Assembly: GCF_028736035.1 (NCBI RefSeq)
Contig: NZ_CP117866.1
Coordinates: 10,705,001-10,769,000, forward strand
DNA length: 64,000 nucleotides
Direction of reading: 5' to 3'
Source of the DNA: Streptomyces sp. T12
Lineage (GTDB): Bacteria; Actinomycetota; Actinomycetes; Streptomycetales; Streptomycetaceae
The position numbers and the translations under genes are program-made. A model generated the notes under the pieces. It searched no databases. It worked only from the letters and a program-made list of their open reading frames with translations, and was not told the origin of the DNA. This document shows positions 22,201-31,020 of this stretch, one piece after another (positions within the stretch are counted from its first letter, which is position 1; each line of letters opens with the position of its first letter).

Positions 22201-22460
22201 GCCTGCGGCTCCGCAGTGGGCAGTCCGGAGACCGCCTGCCACAGGCTGCCCGCCGTGGCGAAGGTGATCGGCTGCAGCAACTCGTCCGGAATCTCCACGT
22301 CGTAGTTCTCCTCCAGCATGAGCAGCAGTTCGACGCTGGCCATCGAGTCCAGTCCTGCCGCTGCCAGGTCCAGGTCGGCTCGCAGCGGTTCACCGTCCGA
22401 CAGGGTGCGCAGCACAGAGCGCAGGATGGACTCGAACGCCGAGTCCCAGGGGGCCGTCAT
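22197..22460 (-). CDS. Acyl/peptidyl carrier protein
   Basis: 87 residues with the carrier-protein signature AAGLDSMASVELLLMLEENYDVEIPDELL. Ser39 (in LDSM) is the site for 4'-phosphopantetheine. It overlaps genes on both sides by 4 bp, which ties it to the decarboxylase and the dehydrogenase. Likely loaded by the AMP-dependent ligase of the same operon. Confidence 0.93.
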   Translation of the reverse strand: MTAPWDSAFESILRSVLRTLSDGEPLRADLDLAAAGLDSMASVELLLMLEENYDVEIPDELLQPITFATAGSLWQAVSGLPTAEPQA

Positions 22461-23716
22461 GTCTCTCTACCTTCCAGTGGTGTCTCGATCACTTCGAGCC
22501 GACGGACGTGCACCTCGGCGGCGCCGTCGACGACCACCTCCGTGGCCGGGGGGTGGCTCAGAAAGGCCAACAGGCTCGCGGTCAGGCCGTAGGCACCCGT
22601 GTTGGGAATGCGCAGCACGTCTCCCACTTTCAGCGACCCGAGGGGCGCCGACCGGCTGAGCACGTCGAGGGGGGTGCAGAGGGGGCCCACGAGGGTGACG
22701 GCTTCGCGGGCCGGCTCGCCGCCCGACGCCTCCCGCGTGCCGGCACCGGCGTCCGCGCCCGGTTCCGGAAGGGCGGCGGGGGCCATGATCCGGCCCAGTC
22801 CGGACATGCCGCCCAGCACGTTCGTCCCCGCGTCAAGGATCGCGTACGTCCTGTCGCCGCTGTCCTTGATGTCGAGCACGGTGGTCAGCAGGGTGCCGCA
22901 GGCGGCAGTGAGGTGGCGCCCCGATTCGAAGGCGATGACCGGACGGCCGTCCCGCCATCCGGGAAGGTGGCGGTCCAGAACCGACTCGAGCACAGCACGC
23001 AGGCCGCCGTAGTCCGGGAGGTCTCCCGGCTTGGCGAAGGGAGCGGCGAAGCCCCCTCCGAGATCGATCAGCTCGGGGTCGAAACCGGTTCTCTCGCGCA
23101 GGGCGGCGGCCGTCTCCACGCTCAACCGGAACTCCTCGGCCAGCGCGGCCGGGTCGGCGACATTGGTGGCGGGAAAGAAGTGCAGCCCCACAGGGCGCAG
23201 TCGGCCGGTGGCCCGGAACAGGCCGGGCTGGGCACAGGCCTGGTCGAAGTCGATGCCGAACTGCGAGGGCACTCCCGTCATCCGCAGCCCGGTGCTTCCT
23301 GCCGCCGGGCCGGGGGCGTTGATCCGTATCAGACAGCCGATGTCCTCCGCCTCCGCCTCGGCGGCCTCGGCGAGCCGGTCCCGCTCGGTGGCGGACTCGA
23401 CGGAGAAGCGGCGGACCCCGGACCGGATCGCGGTCCGCATCTCTTGGAGGGTCTTGCCGGGGCCGGTGTAGAGGATGTCGGACGGAGACTGGGAAGCGGC
23501 CAGGGCCGCCCGCAGTTCGCCGGGCGAGCTGATCTCGGCGTGCACGGCCAGGTCCGTCAGCTCCCGCACGATCCGGGGGTGCGGATTCGCCTTCAGGGAG
23601 TAGTAGAGCCGGGAGCCGTCGGGCAGTCCGCGCCGCAGTGCGGCGACCGCTTCCCGGACCTTCTCCAGCCGGTAGACGTACAAGGGGGTGCCGTAGCGGC
23701 TCGCGTAGTCGATCAC
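22457..23716 (-). CDS. Fold-III PLP-dependent amino-acid decarboxylase
   Basis: 419 residues from a GTG that overlaps the ligase stop. This is the DapDC/ornithine-decarboxylase family (alanine-racemase fold barrel). The PLP lysine lies in LYYSLKANPHP near residue 48; ELIDLGGGFAAPF is the phosphate-binding glycine motif, and GPLCTPLDVL carries the conserved active-site Cys-Asp region near the C-terminus. The gene order ligase-decarboxylase-ACP recalls the VinN/VinO type, where an amino acid is decarboxylated while bound to a carrier, and the decarboxylases of exosortase-A loci. Which amino acid is used cannot be read from the sequence. Confidence 0.88.
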   Translation of the reverse strand: MIDYASRYGTPLYVYRLEKVREAVAALRRGLPDGSRLYYSLKANPHPRIVRELTDLAVHAEISSPGELRAALAASQSPSDILYTGPGKTLQEMRTAIRSGVRRFSVESATERDRLAEAAEAEAEDIGCLIRINAPGPAAGSTGLRMTGVPSQFGIDFDQACAQPGLFRATGRLRPVGLHFFPATNVADPAALAEEFRLSVETAAALRERTGFDPELIDLGGGFAAPFAKPGDLPDYGGLRAVLESVLDRHLPGWRDGRPVIAFESGRHLTAACGTLLTTVLDIKDSGDRTYAILDAGTNVLGGMSGLGRIMAPAALPEPGADAGAGTREASGGEPAREAVTLVGPLCTPLDVLSRSAPLGSLKVGDVLRIPNTGAYGLTASLLAFLSHPPATEVVVDGAAEVHVRRLEVIETPLEGRET

Positions 23717-25278
23717 GGCTTGGTGCCCGTCCGTGTCACTGGCATCGCAGGTCCCGGCAGGTCCCGCTCGGCCTCGCGCAGCCGCCGCTTGTCCACCTTT
23801 CCGTGCGCCGTCTGCGGAAGCTGTTCCCGTACCCAGCAGTGGTCGGGAACCTTGGCGGGCTCCAGCCGTTCGGACAGCCCTCGCAGGACATCGGCGGGAC
23901 CGGCGTCCGAGACCACCCACAGGTGCAACCTGCCGTCCGAGCCGGGCGGGTTGACCGCGGCTTGGACGACTCCGGGTACGTCGAGGGCGGCCGCCTCGAT
24001 CTCGGCCGCACTGGTGCGCATGCCGCGCCGCTTGAAGATGTCGTCGTCCCGGCCGAGGAATGTCAGACGCCCCGCTGAGTCGAGCATCCCGAAGTCGCCC
24101 GTGAACAGAGCCCGCTCACCCGTGACCGGATGTGGGCGGTAGCGCGCTTCGGTGGGCCCGGAGGCCTGCCAGTAACCGTCCATCAGATGAGGTCCGCACA
24201 CCACGATCTGGCCGGGCTGCCCGGGAGACAGGACCGTCCCCGCCTCGTCCACGATGTCGACGGTCGTGCCGGGCAGCGCCGTGCCCACGGTGCCGGGGGT
24301 GCGCAGATCCTCGTCGGCACCGGCGATGGTGATCCGCTTGCACTCCGTCATGCCGTACATGAGGACGACCGCGGCTCCCGGGAACACGGACCGCAACTCC
24401 GCGGCCGTACCCGCCGTCAGCTCGGCACCCGTGTTGGTGATCAGACGCACCGGTGGCAGCTGCCGGCCCCGTCGCGCGAGCCGTAGCAGCAGGACCGCCA
24501 GCGTCGGTACCAGTGGCAGAACGGTCGCTCCGTACTGGGCGGCGAACTTCAGCACCGCGGGCTCGGGCTGATGGCCGGTCACCGCGAGAGCGGCTCCGGC
24601 CTGTGCACAGAGGAAGATCTGATAGAGGCCGTAATCGAAGGAGAACGGAAGCCTGCAGTAGACGACGTCGTCCGGACGGTACGCCAGTCGGCTCGCCACC
24701 GCTGCCACCGCGAAGGCGATCTGTTCGTGCCGGCAGACGACCGCCTTGGGCCGGGACGTGGATCCGGAGGTGTACATCAGCAGAGCGATGTCGGAGGGAT
24801 CCGCCCGATCCGCGTGCGCGCGTGACAGCGGGGCGGGCAGGTCCGCGAGAAGCTGGTCGACGGAGATCTGCCGGGCATCGCCCCCAGGGACGTCGCGGTC
24901 GTGTTCCTTCCGTCCCTCGTGCACGAAGAGGACCGGTCGACAGTCCTGCAGCAGCGCGGCGAGCTGGTACGGCCGCGACTCGGGGCTCACCGGAACGAAC
25001 ACAGCGCCGTACCGGATGACGCCGTACAACAGACCCACCGCCGTCCGGGAGTTGGGCAGGCAGACGACTACCCGGTCCCCCCGGAGAACGCCCTGGCCCT
25101 TCAGCCAGGCGCACACCGACCTGCTGAACCGGTCGAGTTCTCGGTAGGTCCATACGGCGGTCTCGTCCCGGACCGCGACCGCGTCGGGTACTCGCTCGGC
25201 AGCCTTCGCCAGCCACTCGTACACCGGCCCGGTGGGCGAGGCCCCGGCTGTGTTCCCTTCGTGGACAGTGGCGGTCAT
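23713..25278 (-). CDS. AMP-dependent acyl/aminoacyl ligase
   Basis: 521 residues of the ANL superfamily. Motifs: A3 YTSGSTSRPKAVV, A5 MYGMTECKR, A7 FTGDFG, A8 LGRDDDIFKRRGMRTSAAEIE and the A10 lysine in AHGKVDKRRL. It activates a carboxylic acid as an adenylate and should transfer it to the ACP encoded two genes downstream. The A-loop TECKR resembles exosortase-A-associated acyl-CoA ligases and small amino-acid-activating enzymes. It overlaps the LuxR gene stop (ATGA) and the decarboxylase start (GTGA). Confidence 0.9.
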   Translation of the reverse strand: MTATVHEGNTAGASPTGPVYEWLAKAAERVPDAVAVRDETAVWTYRELDRFSRSVCAWLKGQGVLRGDRVVVCLPNSRTAVGLLYGVIRYGAVFVPVSPESRPYQLAALLQDCRPVLFVHEGRKEHDRDVPGGDARQISVDQLLADLPAPLSRAHADRADPSDIALLMYTSGSTSRPKAVVCRHEQIAFAVAAVASRLAYRPDDVVYCRLPFSFDYGLYQIFLCAQAGAALAVTGHQPEPAVLKFAAQYGATVLPLVPTLAVLLLRLARRGRQLPPVRLITNTGAELTAGTAAELRSVFPGAAVVLMYGMTECKRITIAGADEDLRTPGTVGTALPGTTVDIVDEAGTVLSPGQPGQIVVCGPHLMDGYWQASGPTEARYRPHPVTGERALFTGDFGMLDSAGRLTFLGRDDDIFKRRGMRTSAAEIEAAALDVPGVVQAAVNPPGSDGRLHLWVVSDAGPADVLRGLSERLEPAKVPDHCWVREQLPQTAHGKVDKRRLREAERDLPGPAMPVTRTGTKP

Positions 25279-25994
25279 CGGCGCTCACCTCGCGCGGCCG
25301 CTGCGGACGGGGTGTCCGTGAGCAACCCCGCCTCCAGCGCGAACACGGCGGCAGCCGTGCGGTTGGGCGTTCCCAGTTTCAACAGGATGTTGCCCACGAG
25401 CCGCTTGACGCCATGGTCGGAAATGCCGAGCTGCCGCGCTATCTGCTTGTTGCTCAGCCCCTCCGTCAGGTGCACCAGGGTCTCCCGCTCGCGTGCCGTG
25501 AGCGGGGACAGCGGGAACCGGCCCCGGCCGGGCTCCTCCAGGGAGGCGACAAGCCGCCTGCCCAGCCGGAGTGGCATCGGCATCTCGTTCCTGGCGAGTT
25601 GGGCCAAGGCCCGGTCCAGGGTCTGCTCGGTCACTTCCTCCCGCAGCAGAAAGCCGTCGGCCGGCAGGGTGTTCAGCGGTGTCGTCGAGGTCAGCTGTGA
25701 CTCGTCGAGCAGGACCAGAACCCGCGGTGCCGGGCCGGAACGTCCAGACAGGCAGGCACGCAGCGCGGCACTCTGGGAGCCCGAGACGACCAGCACGTCC
25801 GTCTGCCCCTGCGACAGGACGCGCGACAGTTCGGCGAGAGTGGCACAGCTGTGGGCGAGCCGGACGATCGCCAGCTCGCTCAGCTGCTTCTGGAGCCCCT
25901 TCCGCAGAAGTTCGTCCTCGACGAAGAGCGAGACGTGCAGGGTGTCCTGCTCGGCAATGGCCGGCGTGTTCGCCAGCGACGTTCCGTGTTTCAT
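25275..25994 (-). CDS. LuxR-type response-regulator-like transcription factor
   Basis: 239 residues from the ATG at 25994, which overlaps the nitroreductase stop (ATGA). The C-terminal LuxR helix-turn-helix is at ~165-225: LTARERETLVHLTEGLSNKQIARQLGISDHGVKRLVGNILLKLGTPNRTAAAVFAL. The N-terminal ~120 residues look like a degenerate receiver (LFVEDELLRKGLQKQL), without a clear phospho-Asp. No partner kinase is nearby. It lies inside the RiPP operon, so it is presumably cluster-specific and autoregulated. Confidence 0.88.
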   Translation of the reverse strand: MKHGTSLANTPAIAEQDTLHVSLFVEDELLRKGLQKQLSELAIVRLAHSCATLAELSRVLSQGQTDVLVVSGSQSAALRACLSGRSGPAPRVLVLLDESQLTSTTPLNTLPADGFLLREEVTEQTLDRALAQLARNEMPMPLRLGRRLVASLEEPGRGRFPLSPLTARERETLVHLTEGLSNKQIARQLGISDHGVKRLVGNILLKLGTPNRTAAAVFALEAGLLTDTPSAAAARGERR

Positions 25995-26671
25995 TCTGCG
26001 ATCGCCTTGGTGAGAAGGGAGCTTGACTTCGGGTTCGGTAGCCCCACTGACAGGCCGATGAGTGGCGCGCGGGTGACATGGTCGAAGCGCAGGGCGGTGC
26101 GCCCCGCGAGAGTGGGGCCGTAGAAGAGGCACGACTCCAGACCCGCTGTCGCGGCCGCCATGTGCGCCCGGTAGGCCGACCGTCCGGCCAGGTGGTAGAG
26201 CGGGGCGGCGGACCTCCCTTCCGGGACGAGCAGGTTCGCCATGGCGACGACGATCACGGGAGCGAAGTGAATCTCGCGCTGCGGCCATGCCTCGGCACCC
26301 GGGACGGGCCCTACTCGGTGCAGCCTCAAGCCGCCGTCCGACAGCGCCTCGACGTGGTACGAGCCGACGGCGAGGCCCTGCGCGCGCCGGACGACCACGG
26401 CCCAGCCCAACAGCGGGGTCAACCTCAGGGCGGCCGAGAGCACTGCCGAGACCGCCGCCGCCGGGACCTCCTGCTTCGCGTAGAGCCGCGTCGACCGCCG
26501 ATCGGCGAGGGCGGCGGGCAACGGCACCGCCGGGTCAGCGGGCGTCGGGAGCGGCACCGGCGTGTCCCCCCGTTCCGGCAAGCAGGGCGGCAGACCGTCC
26601 GTACCGGCCGCGCCCGCCCGCGGATCCCGCGCCTCCTCCAGGGCCTGCGCGAACTGCGGATACCCCGTCAT
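25991..26671 (-). CDS. Nitroreductase-like protein (azoline dehydrogenase half)
   Basis: 226 residues. DRRSTRLYAKQEVPAAAVSAVLSAAL matches the RRSxRxF...L opening of FMN nitroreductases and SagB-type azoline dehydrogenases, followed by GSYHVEA and a C-terminal part with YRAHMAAATAGLESCLFYG. In RiPP pathways these enzymes oxidise (methyl)oxazolines or thiazolines to the aromatic azoles. It is separated by one base from the E1/SagB-like fusion, whose C-terminal domain looks like the complementary nitroreductase domain, so the two may form one flavoenzyme. FMN use is inferred. Confidence 0.75.
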   Translation of the reverse strand: MTGYPQFAQALEEARDPRAGAAGTDGLPPCLPERGDTPVPLPTPADPAVPLPAALADRRSTRLYAKQEVPAAAVSAVLSAALRLTPLLGWAVVVRRAQGLAVGSYHVEALSDGGLRLHRVGPVPGAEAWPQREIHFAPVIVVAMANLLVPEGRSAAPLYHLAGRSAYRAHMAAATAGLESCLFYGPTLAGRTALRFDHVTRAPLIGLSVGLPNPKSSSLLTKAIAE

Positions 26672-26672
26672 G

Positions 26673-28319
26673 TCACTCGCTCCCCGTGTGGATGTCCGGC
26701 AGTTCGACCAGCCCGGCCAGGAGCAGCTGCCGCGACAGCCGCGGAACCGCGTCGAAGAACTCCCCGGCGCACACGGGAGAAGACAGGCGTGCTGTGATCG
26801 TCCGGGCCTCGCAGACCATCAACAGGTGTTCGAGGGTCACGCCGGCGTCGAGTCGGCCGATGTGCGGGGCCCGGGGACCGTACTTGCTCTCCAGCGGCTC
26901 GATGTCGACCACCTGGAGAACGCAGGTCGTGTCGCCCGCCGACGCCCGGAGCAGGTCGTGCGCCCCGTGCGGGACCTCCAGCCGGCACAACGCGTCGATC
27001 TGCGGCTCGTAACTGTGCAGACCGGCCCGCTCCGAACCCCATATCGACTCCGGCAACCAGACCAGCGCCCGCGGTGAGCCGATGTTTCCGCCGGTCGGCG
27101 GATAGCGGCGCAGAGTGCCGGGCCGTAGTCCGTAGGTCTCGGTCAGGAGGGCGCTCAACCGCGCCCACGGCCCGTGCTCGATCACGGCCGGCTCGCGGAC
27201 GTCGGTGCTCCACAACGCCGTCTCATCGACACACAGCCGTCGTGGCACCTGGGCCAGCATGTTCGCGGCGGTGTAGTGACCGTACTGGGCCCGGCCTCCG
27301 TGCAGGTCCTCCGGAAGCCCGGCGACCGCGTACTCGTACACATGGGCCGATGCCATCGGCGTGTCCCGCACCGGTCCCTCGGATACGCACCGACGGCAGT
27401 CGGCAGCCGGGCTGACCGACCGCACGGTGATGCCGTCCTCGACGTCTCCCAGACCGATGATCTGGCGCACGGTGGAGGGATGGCCGACGCCCGCCATCAG
27501 AGCGAGACACTCGGCCGCGACGTAGGCGGCCACGACATCGGTGCGCGTCTCCCGTTCGACAAGGGTGTCGGTGTTCTCGGGGGCCGGTGGCTCCTCCTGC
27601 CCGGCCCGATCGGGCAGGGCCCGTCGGGCGCAGCCGAGGCACGGAAACAGACTCCTGTCGAGCAGCGGGCCCAGGAAGGCGCCGTCCTCGCTTTCGAGAA
27701 CGACAAGCCAGCGCCCTCCCGACACGGCCATGGCGTCGTCGAGGGCGATGAGCTCCGCCGGATCGGCGGCCCACGGTTTGATGACGACGGTCAGGTCGGC
27801 CGTACCGTCCAGGTCGATGGTGTCGGGGCTGCCGAAGGCACTCGTCCGCACCGTCAGGCCGTGCTCCGTCAGCAGGTCGCCGACCCGGGAGTGCAGTCCG
27901 CCGTTGCCGATCAGCCGGATCACCTGGTTCTGCAGGCACCGCACCACTGCCCGGCCACTGGAGTGGAGGCCCGTGTCGGCGGTGGCCCGCGCGTACCAGT
28001 CGGACAACGGGGTGTCCGGGATGTCCTCGCAACCGGCCAGATCCTCCAGGACTCCGATGGAATCCAGCTGCCGCAGCGCCTTGTGCAGGACGGCCTCCGA
28101 GCAGGCCGCGGCCGCGGCGAGCTCGGTCTGGTCGGCCCGGCCCGTCATGGCGGAGAGCAGGGGCACGAGCAGTCGGCCGACGTGCCGCCCACGGACATAG
28201 TGCGTCCGGTTGGCCCCCCGGACGACCATGGCATCGTTCTCCAGGGCCCATGTCACCCCCGGCCTGAGTCGAGGCTTCAACGGCAGTTCGGGCAGGCTCA
28301 GATCGATTGCGTCCGTCAT
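26673..28319 (-). CDS. E1-like RiPP leader-binding/cyclodehydratase partner fused to a SagB-like domain
   Basis: 548 residues, ATG overlapping the preceding stop. The N-terminal ~20-95 region (LKPRLRPGVTWALENDAMVV, then VLHKALRQLDSIGVLEDL) has the winged-helix shape of a RiPP recognition element. A degenerate E1/ThiF-like part follows, with two CxxC pairs (Cys227/Cys230 in FPCLGC; Cys308/Cys311 in DCRRC) that should hold a structural zinc, as in azoline-forming cyclodehydratases. Residues ~340-548 resemble a SagB/nitroreductase domain: RRYPPTGGNIGSPRALV and AGLHSYEPQIDALCRLE. It should bind the precursor leader and present the core to the YcaO protein encoded two genes upstream. Confidence 0.82.
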   Translation of the reverse strand: MTDAIDLSLPELPLKPRLRPGVTWALENDAMVVRGANRTHYVRGRHVGRLLVPLLSAMTGRADQTELAAAAACSEAVLHKALRQLDSIGVLEDLAGCEDIPDTPLSDWYARATADTGLHSSGRAVVRCLQNQVIRLIGNGGLHSRVGDLLTEHGLTVRTSAFGSPDTIDLDGTADLTVVIKPWAADPAELIALDDAMAVSGGRWLVVLESEDGAFLGPLLDRSLFPCLGCARRALPDRAGQEEPPAPENTDTLVERETRTDVVAAYVAAECLALMAGVGHPSTVRQIIGLGDVEDGITVRSVSPAADCRRCVSEGPVRDTPMASAHVYEYAVAGLPEDLHGGRAQYGHYTAANMLAQVPRRLCVDETALWSTDVREPAVIEHGPWARLSALLTETYGLRPGTLRRYPPTGGNIGSPRALVWLPESIWGSERAGLHSYEPQIDALCRLEVPHGAHDLLRASAGDTTCVLQVVDIEPLESKYGPRAPHIGRLDAGVTLEHLLMVCEARTITARLSSPVCAGEFFDAVPRLSRQLLLAGLVELPDIHTGSE

Positions 28320-28915
28320 GAGACCTCCCTGGCCGAGGCGTCCCGACCGCCCGTGCACCGACGGCAGTACGGCATCGGCAGGATGTGCAGAGCGCGCGCG
28401 CCGTGGGGTGGCAACTCCACGTGCCAGGCCAGCCCAGCAGGGGCACCGTCGCGCCCCGTGCGGAGTGCCATGCGTATCACCAGCGCGGCCGCGGCCCTCG
28501 CCGACAACGGGCTCACCCCGGACACCCCGGAGGGCCTGCCATCGGTGGCGAAGAACGGTTTCAGTCCCCACTGGTGCTGGTCACTGCGTTGCAACAGGCA
28601 GGAAACGCAGGGTTGTCCGGCGTCCCGAAGCGGGCCGACCAAGAGACCGTGAGGACTGCTCAGCACAGGGAGCGTCCATGTGCCCGCCGACTGCGCCTCG
28701 TGTTCGTCGGCGCTGAGTGCCGATACGGGAGACGCGGAGGCCTCGACAACCAGAGTTGGACTGCCGGAACCCTGGGCGGGGCGACGTCCGGGCACCTCAT
28801 GGCGCTGCAGGTACGCGGCCACGAGATCGGCCACCTGCTGTCCGAAGGCGTCCTGTGCCGTGCACCGCACGACGGGCAGCACGCTGTTGCGGCGACCGGG
28901 GTCTTCTTGGAGCAT
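28316..28915 (-). CDS. Small E1-like zinc protein of the azoline RiPP type
   Basis: 199 residues. LLVGPLRDAGQPCVSCLLQRSD (Cys103, Cys106) followed later by MPYCRRCTGG (Cys184, Cys187) is the zinc-tetrathiolate layout of the ocin-ThiF/E1-like partner of YcaO cyclodehydratases, but the N-terminal leader-binding part is missing. It therefore looks like a second, shortened paralogue of the E1-like protein encoded just downstream (4-bp overlap). It starts 8 bp after the YcaO gene. The function is probably structural or regulatory in the cyclodehydratase complex; inferred. Confidence 0.7.
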   Translation of the reverse strand: MLQEDPGRRNSVLPVVRCTAQDAFGQQVADLVAAYLQRHEVPGRRPAQGSGSPTLVVEASASPVSALSADEHEAQSAGTWTLPVLSSPHGLLVGPLRDAGQPCVSCLLQRSDQHQWGLKPFFATDGRPSGVSGVSPLSARAAAALVIRMALRTGRDGAPAGLAWHVELPPHGARALHILPMPYCRRCTGGRDASAREVS

Positions 28916-28923
28916 GCCGTTCC

Positions 28924-30219
28924 TCAGGCCAGGGGACAGGGCATCGGATTCACCTCGGCGAGCGGCACTCCGGTGCGACGGAGGCGGTCGCTCGCGAGGT
29001 ATCGCGCCGCGAACACGGGGGACAGTGGTTGGAGGGAGGGAATGATCGCCCGCACGACGCGAACGCCGGACGGGGCGACGTCGCGCGGTGTCAGATCCAC
29101 CGCGTAGATCTCGTGCCCGGCCTCGATCAGCCGGCGGACAGGATCGGAACCGGGCGTCAGGTTCCGGGACGGCTCCGTGGCGTCGTCCGGCCTGGAGCCG
29201 CCCAGAAAGTCGAAGTAGTGAGCCATGCTCTCCGGTGCCATGAAGAGGGCGCCGTCATGGACGCGTCGGCATCGGACCGGGCTCCTGGGCGCCCGGTCTC
29301 CCGCGCGCACGGAGGCTTCCAGACCCGCGTGGATCTGGGCTGCCTCCGCAGCGCTCGCCGCGGAGGCAGCCCATAGTGTCCGGCGTGCCGCGGCTCCGAC
29401 GACCTGGTGCACGCTGCGTCCGGGGCCACGTAGGACCGAGAGCACGGTGGGGATACCGAGGTCACTGGTGATGTCCCAGCGGGCGAGGGTGTACTCCCGC
29501 AAGTGCTCGGCGGAGTACGGCAGTCGGGCTTCCGGTTCCGCTCCCGAGGGATCGCCGAATCCGTCCGGCAGCCTCTCCGCGGGGGTTCGCAGAAGCCAGG
29601 TGAGCGCGACCGCGTCACGCTCGACGACCTCGAGCACCGCGTTCTCCAGCGCCTGCGCCCAGGACAGGTGCGCGGCGGTGCCGGTGGAGACGGGCACCCA
29701 GAACTCCTCCCCGGGGTACCGGGGCGCGGTGTTGAACGCCATGACCGTCGGTACGTACACCACGGCCCCGTCCCCGCAGCGAGTCGCACGTACCCAACGC
29801 ACCCGGTCCCGGTCGCCGAGCACGCCATGCGTGCCTGAGCGCGGGCCAGGCTCCCCCGGGTCGTGGCGGGGCAGGACCCGCGTGGGGAGCGCGCCCGGCC
29901 CCAGTTCGACCGCTGACGCAACTGTCGACAGCTGTTCGGCACAGGTGACGGAGGCATAGCGTTCCACCGCTTCCATCCGTGCTTTGAGGGTGGCCAAGGC
30001 AGGGTCCGGGTCGCTGGCCGCGCCATGCAGGATCTCGGCACAGCCCAGGCTGTCCACAGGCGGCCGGTTTCCGGTCGCCGCCCGGTGCAGCCCAGCGCTT
30101 ACCACGACGGTGTGCCGGTCGCCGTACGCGGTATGGCCACCCCGCGGCGGCGACAGCACACCGTTGAGCAACTCCGCGAGCCGGGAAGCCCCGGCGTGTG
30201 ATTCGCGCATCGCGGTCAC
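28924..30219 (-). CDS. YcaO-family cyclodehydratase
   Basis: 431 residues from a GTG overlapping the glycosyltransferase stop (GTGA). YcaO enzymes use ATP to phosphorylate the backbone amide and form azolines from Cys, Ser or Thr. ATP/Mg motifs are present: TLKARMEAVERYAS (Glu83, Glu86 at ~79-90) and ALENAVLEVVERDAVALTW. The C-terminus ends EVNPMPCPLA, close to the proline-rich PxPxP tail found in azoline-forming members. The precursor core has no Cys or Ser but two Thr per repeat, so methyloxazoline formation from Thr is the expected reaction. Confidence 0.92.
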   Translation of the reverse strand: MTAMRESHAGASRLAELLNGVLSPPRGGHTAYGDRHTVVVSAGLHRAATGNRPPVDSLGCAEILHGAASDPDPALATLKARMEAVERYASVTCAEQLSTVASAVELGPGALPTRVLPRHDPGEPGPRSGTHGVLGDRDRVRWVRATRCGDGAVVYVPTVMAFNTAPRYPGEEFWVPVSTGTAAHLSWAQALENAVLEVVERDAVALTWLLRTPAERLPDGFGDPSGAEPEARLPYSAEHLREYTLARWDITSDLGIPTVLSVLRGPGRSVHQVVGAAARRTLWAASAASAAEAAQIHAGLEASVRAGDRAPRSPVRCRRVHDGALFMAPESMAHYFDFLGGSRPDDATEPSRNLTPGSDPVRRLIEAGHEIYAVDLTPRDVAPSGVRVVRAIIPSLQPLSPVFAARYLASDRLRRTGVPLAEVNPMPCPLA

Positions 30220-31019
30220 CTCTGCACGAGCAGCGGCCAGGCGTCGACGCCATGGCGGTCCATGACGTCGGTCACCACTTCCAGGTAGACGGCAGCTCGG
30301 GCGCAGCGGTCGCCGAGCCGATCCGCCCCGTACCGCTGTTCCACACCCAGCCCGGCGTAGATGGCGGGATGCGGTACTTCAGTGATCGAGAAACGACCGG
30401 CCAGACCGAGCAGCAGCAGGATTTCCAGCGTGCTCCCGTATTCCCGCACCTGGATCCGCGGGGCCAGGAACTCCATCGCCGTACGGCCCATGGCCCAGCA
30501 GCCGGAGATGACGTCGGTCATCGCCAGACCGCAGACCTGCTGGACTAGGGACCGGAACATGACGTTGAGCGCGATGCGGTCGGTGGGCGGCGCGGCGACG
30601 ACGTGGGACAGCGGGTGGTAGCGGGATCCCAGCACCAGGTCGGCTCCGGCCCGCTGCTGCGCCAGGAGTTCCCGCAGCACGGCGGGATCGTGCTGGCCGT
30701 CGCCGTCGATCCGGGTGACGACGTCGTAGCCGTGGTCCATGGCGTACTCGATGCCGTGCCGTACCGCCGATCCCACGCCCCGCGGCACGCCGACGGAGGT
30801 CACCCGGCCGGGAAAGGCCGAGGCGCTGAAAGCGTTGCCGCCCGCGTCGAGCACGAGTACATCGGTGTCGAGCGCGTCCAGGACGGAGCCGACCACACCG
30901 GACACCCGGCCGGACTCGGCCAGTGCCGGGACCAGCACCAGTGCCCGAGGAGCCGGAGTGCCGTTCGCCGGGGTGCCGCGGTCGGCGGCGGAGAGGCTCG
31001 TCATGCCGAGCTGGGTCAC
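30216..31019 (-). CDS. GT2-family glycosyltransferase
   Basis: 267 residues, GTG start one base after the methyltransferase stop. GT-A fold features: ALVLVPALAESGRVSGVVGSVLDAL, RGVGSAVRHGIEYA, the metal-binding DxD-like VVTRIDGDGQHDP, and LVLGSRYHP, as in dolichol-phosphate-mannose-synthase-like enzymes. No membrane segments are visible, so it is a soluble enzyme. Placed between tailoring genes of the RiPP operon, it may glycosylate the peptide (Tyr or Thr) or a lipid carrier; the substrate is unknown. Confidence 0.86.
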   Translation of the reverse strand: MTQLGMTSLSAADRGTPANGTPAPRALVLVPALAESGRVSGVVGSVLDALDTDVLVLDAGGNAFSASAFPGRVTSVGVPRGVGSAVRHGIEYAMDHGYDVVTRIDGDGQHDPAVLRELLAQQRAGADLVLGSRYHPLSHVVAAPPTDRIALNVMFRSLVQQVCGLAMTDVISGCWAMGRTAMEFLAPRIQVREYGSTLEILLLLGLAGRFSITEVPHPAIYAGLGVEQRYGADRLGDRCARAAVYLEVVTDVMDRHGVDAWPLLVQR

Positions 31020-31020
31020 C

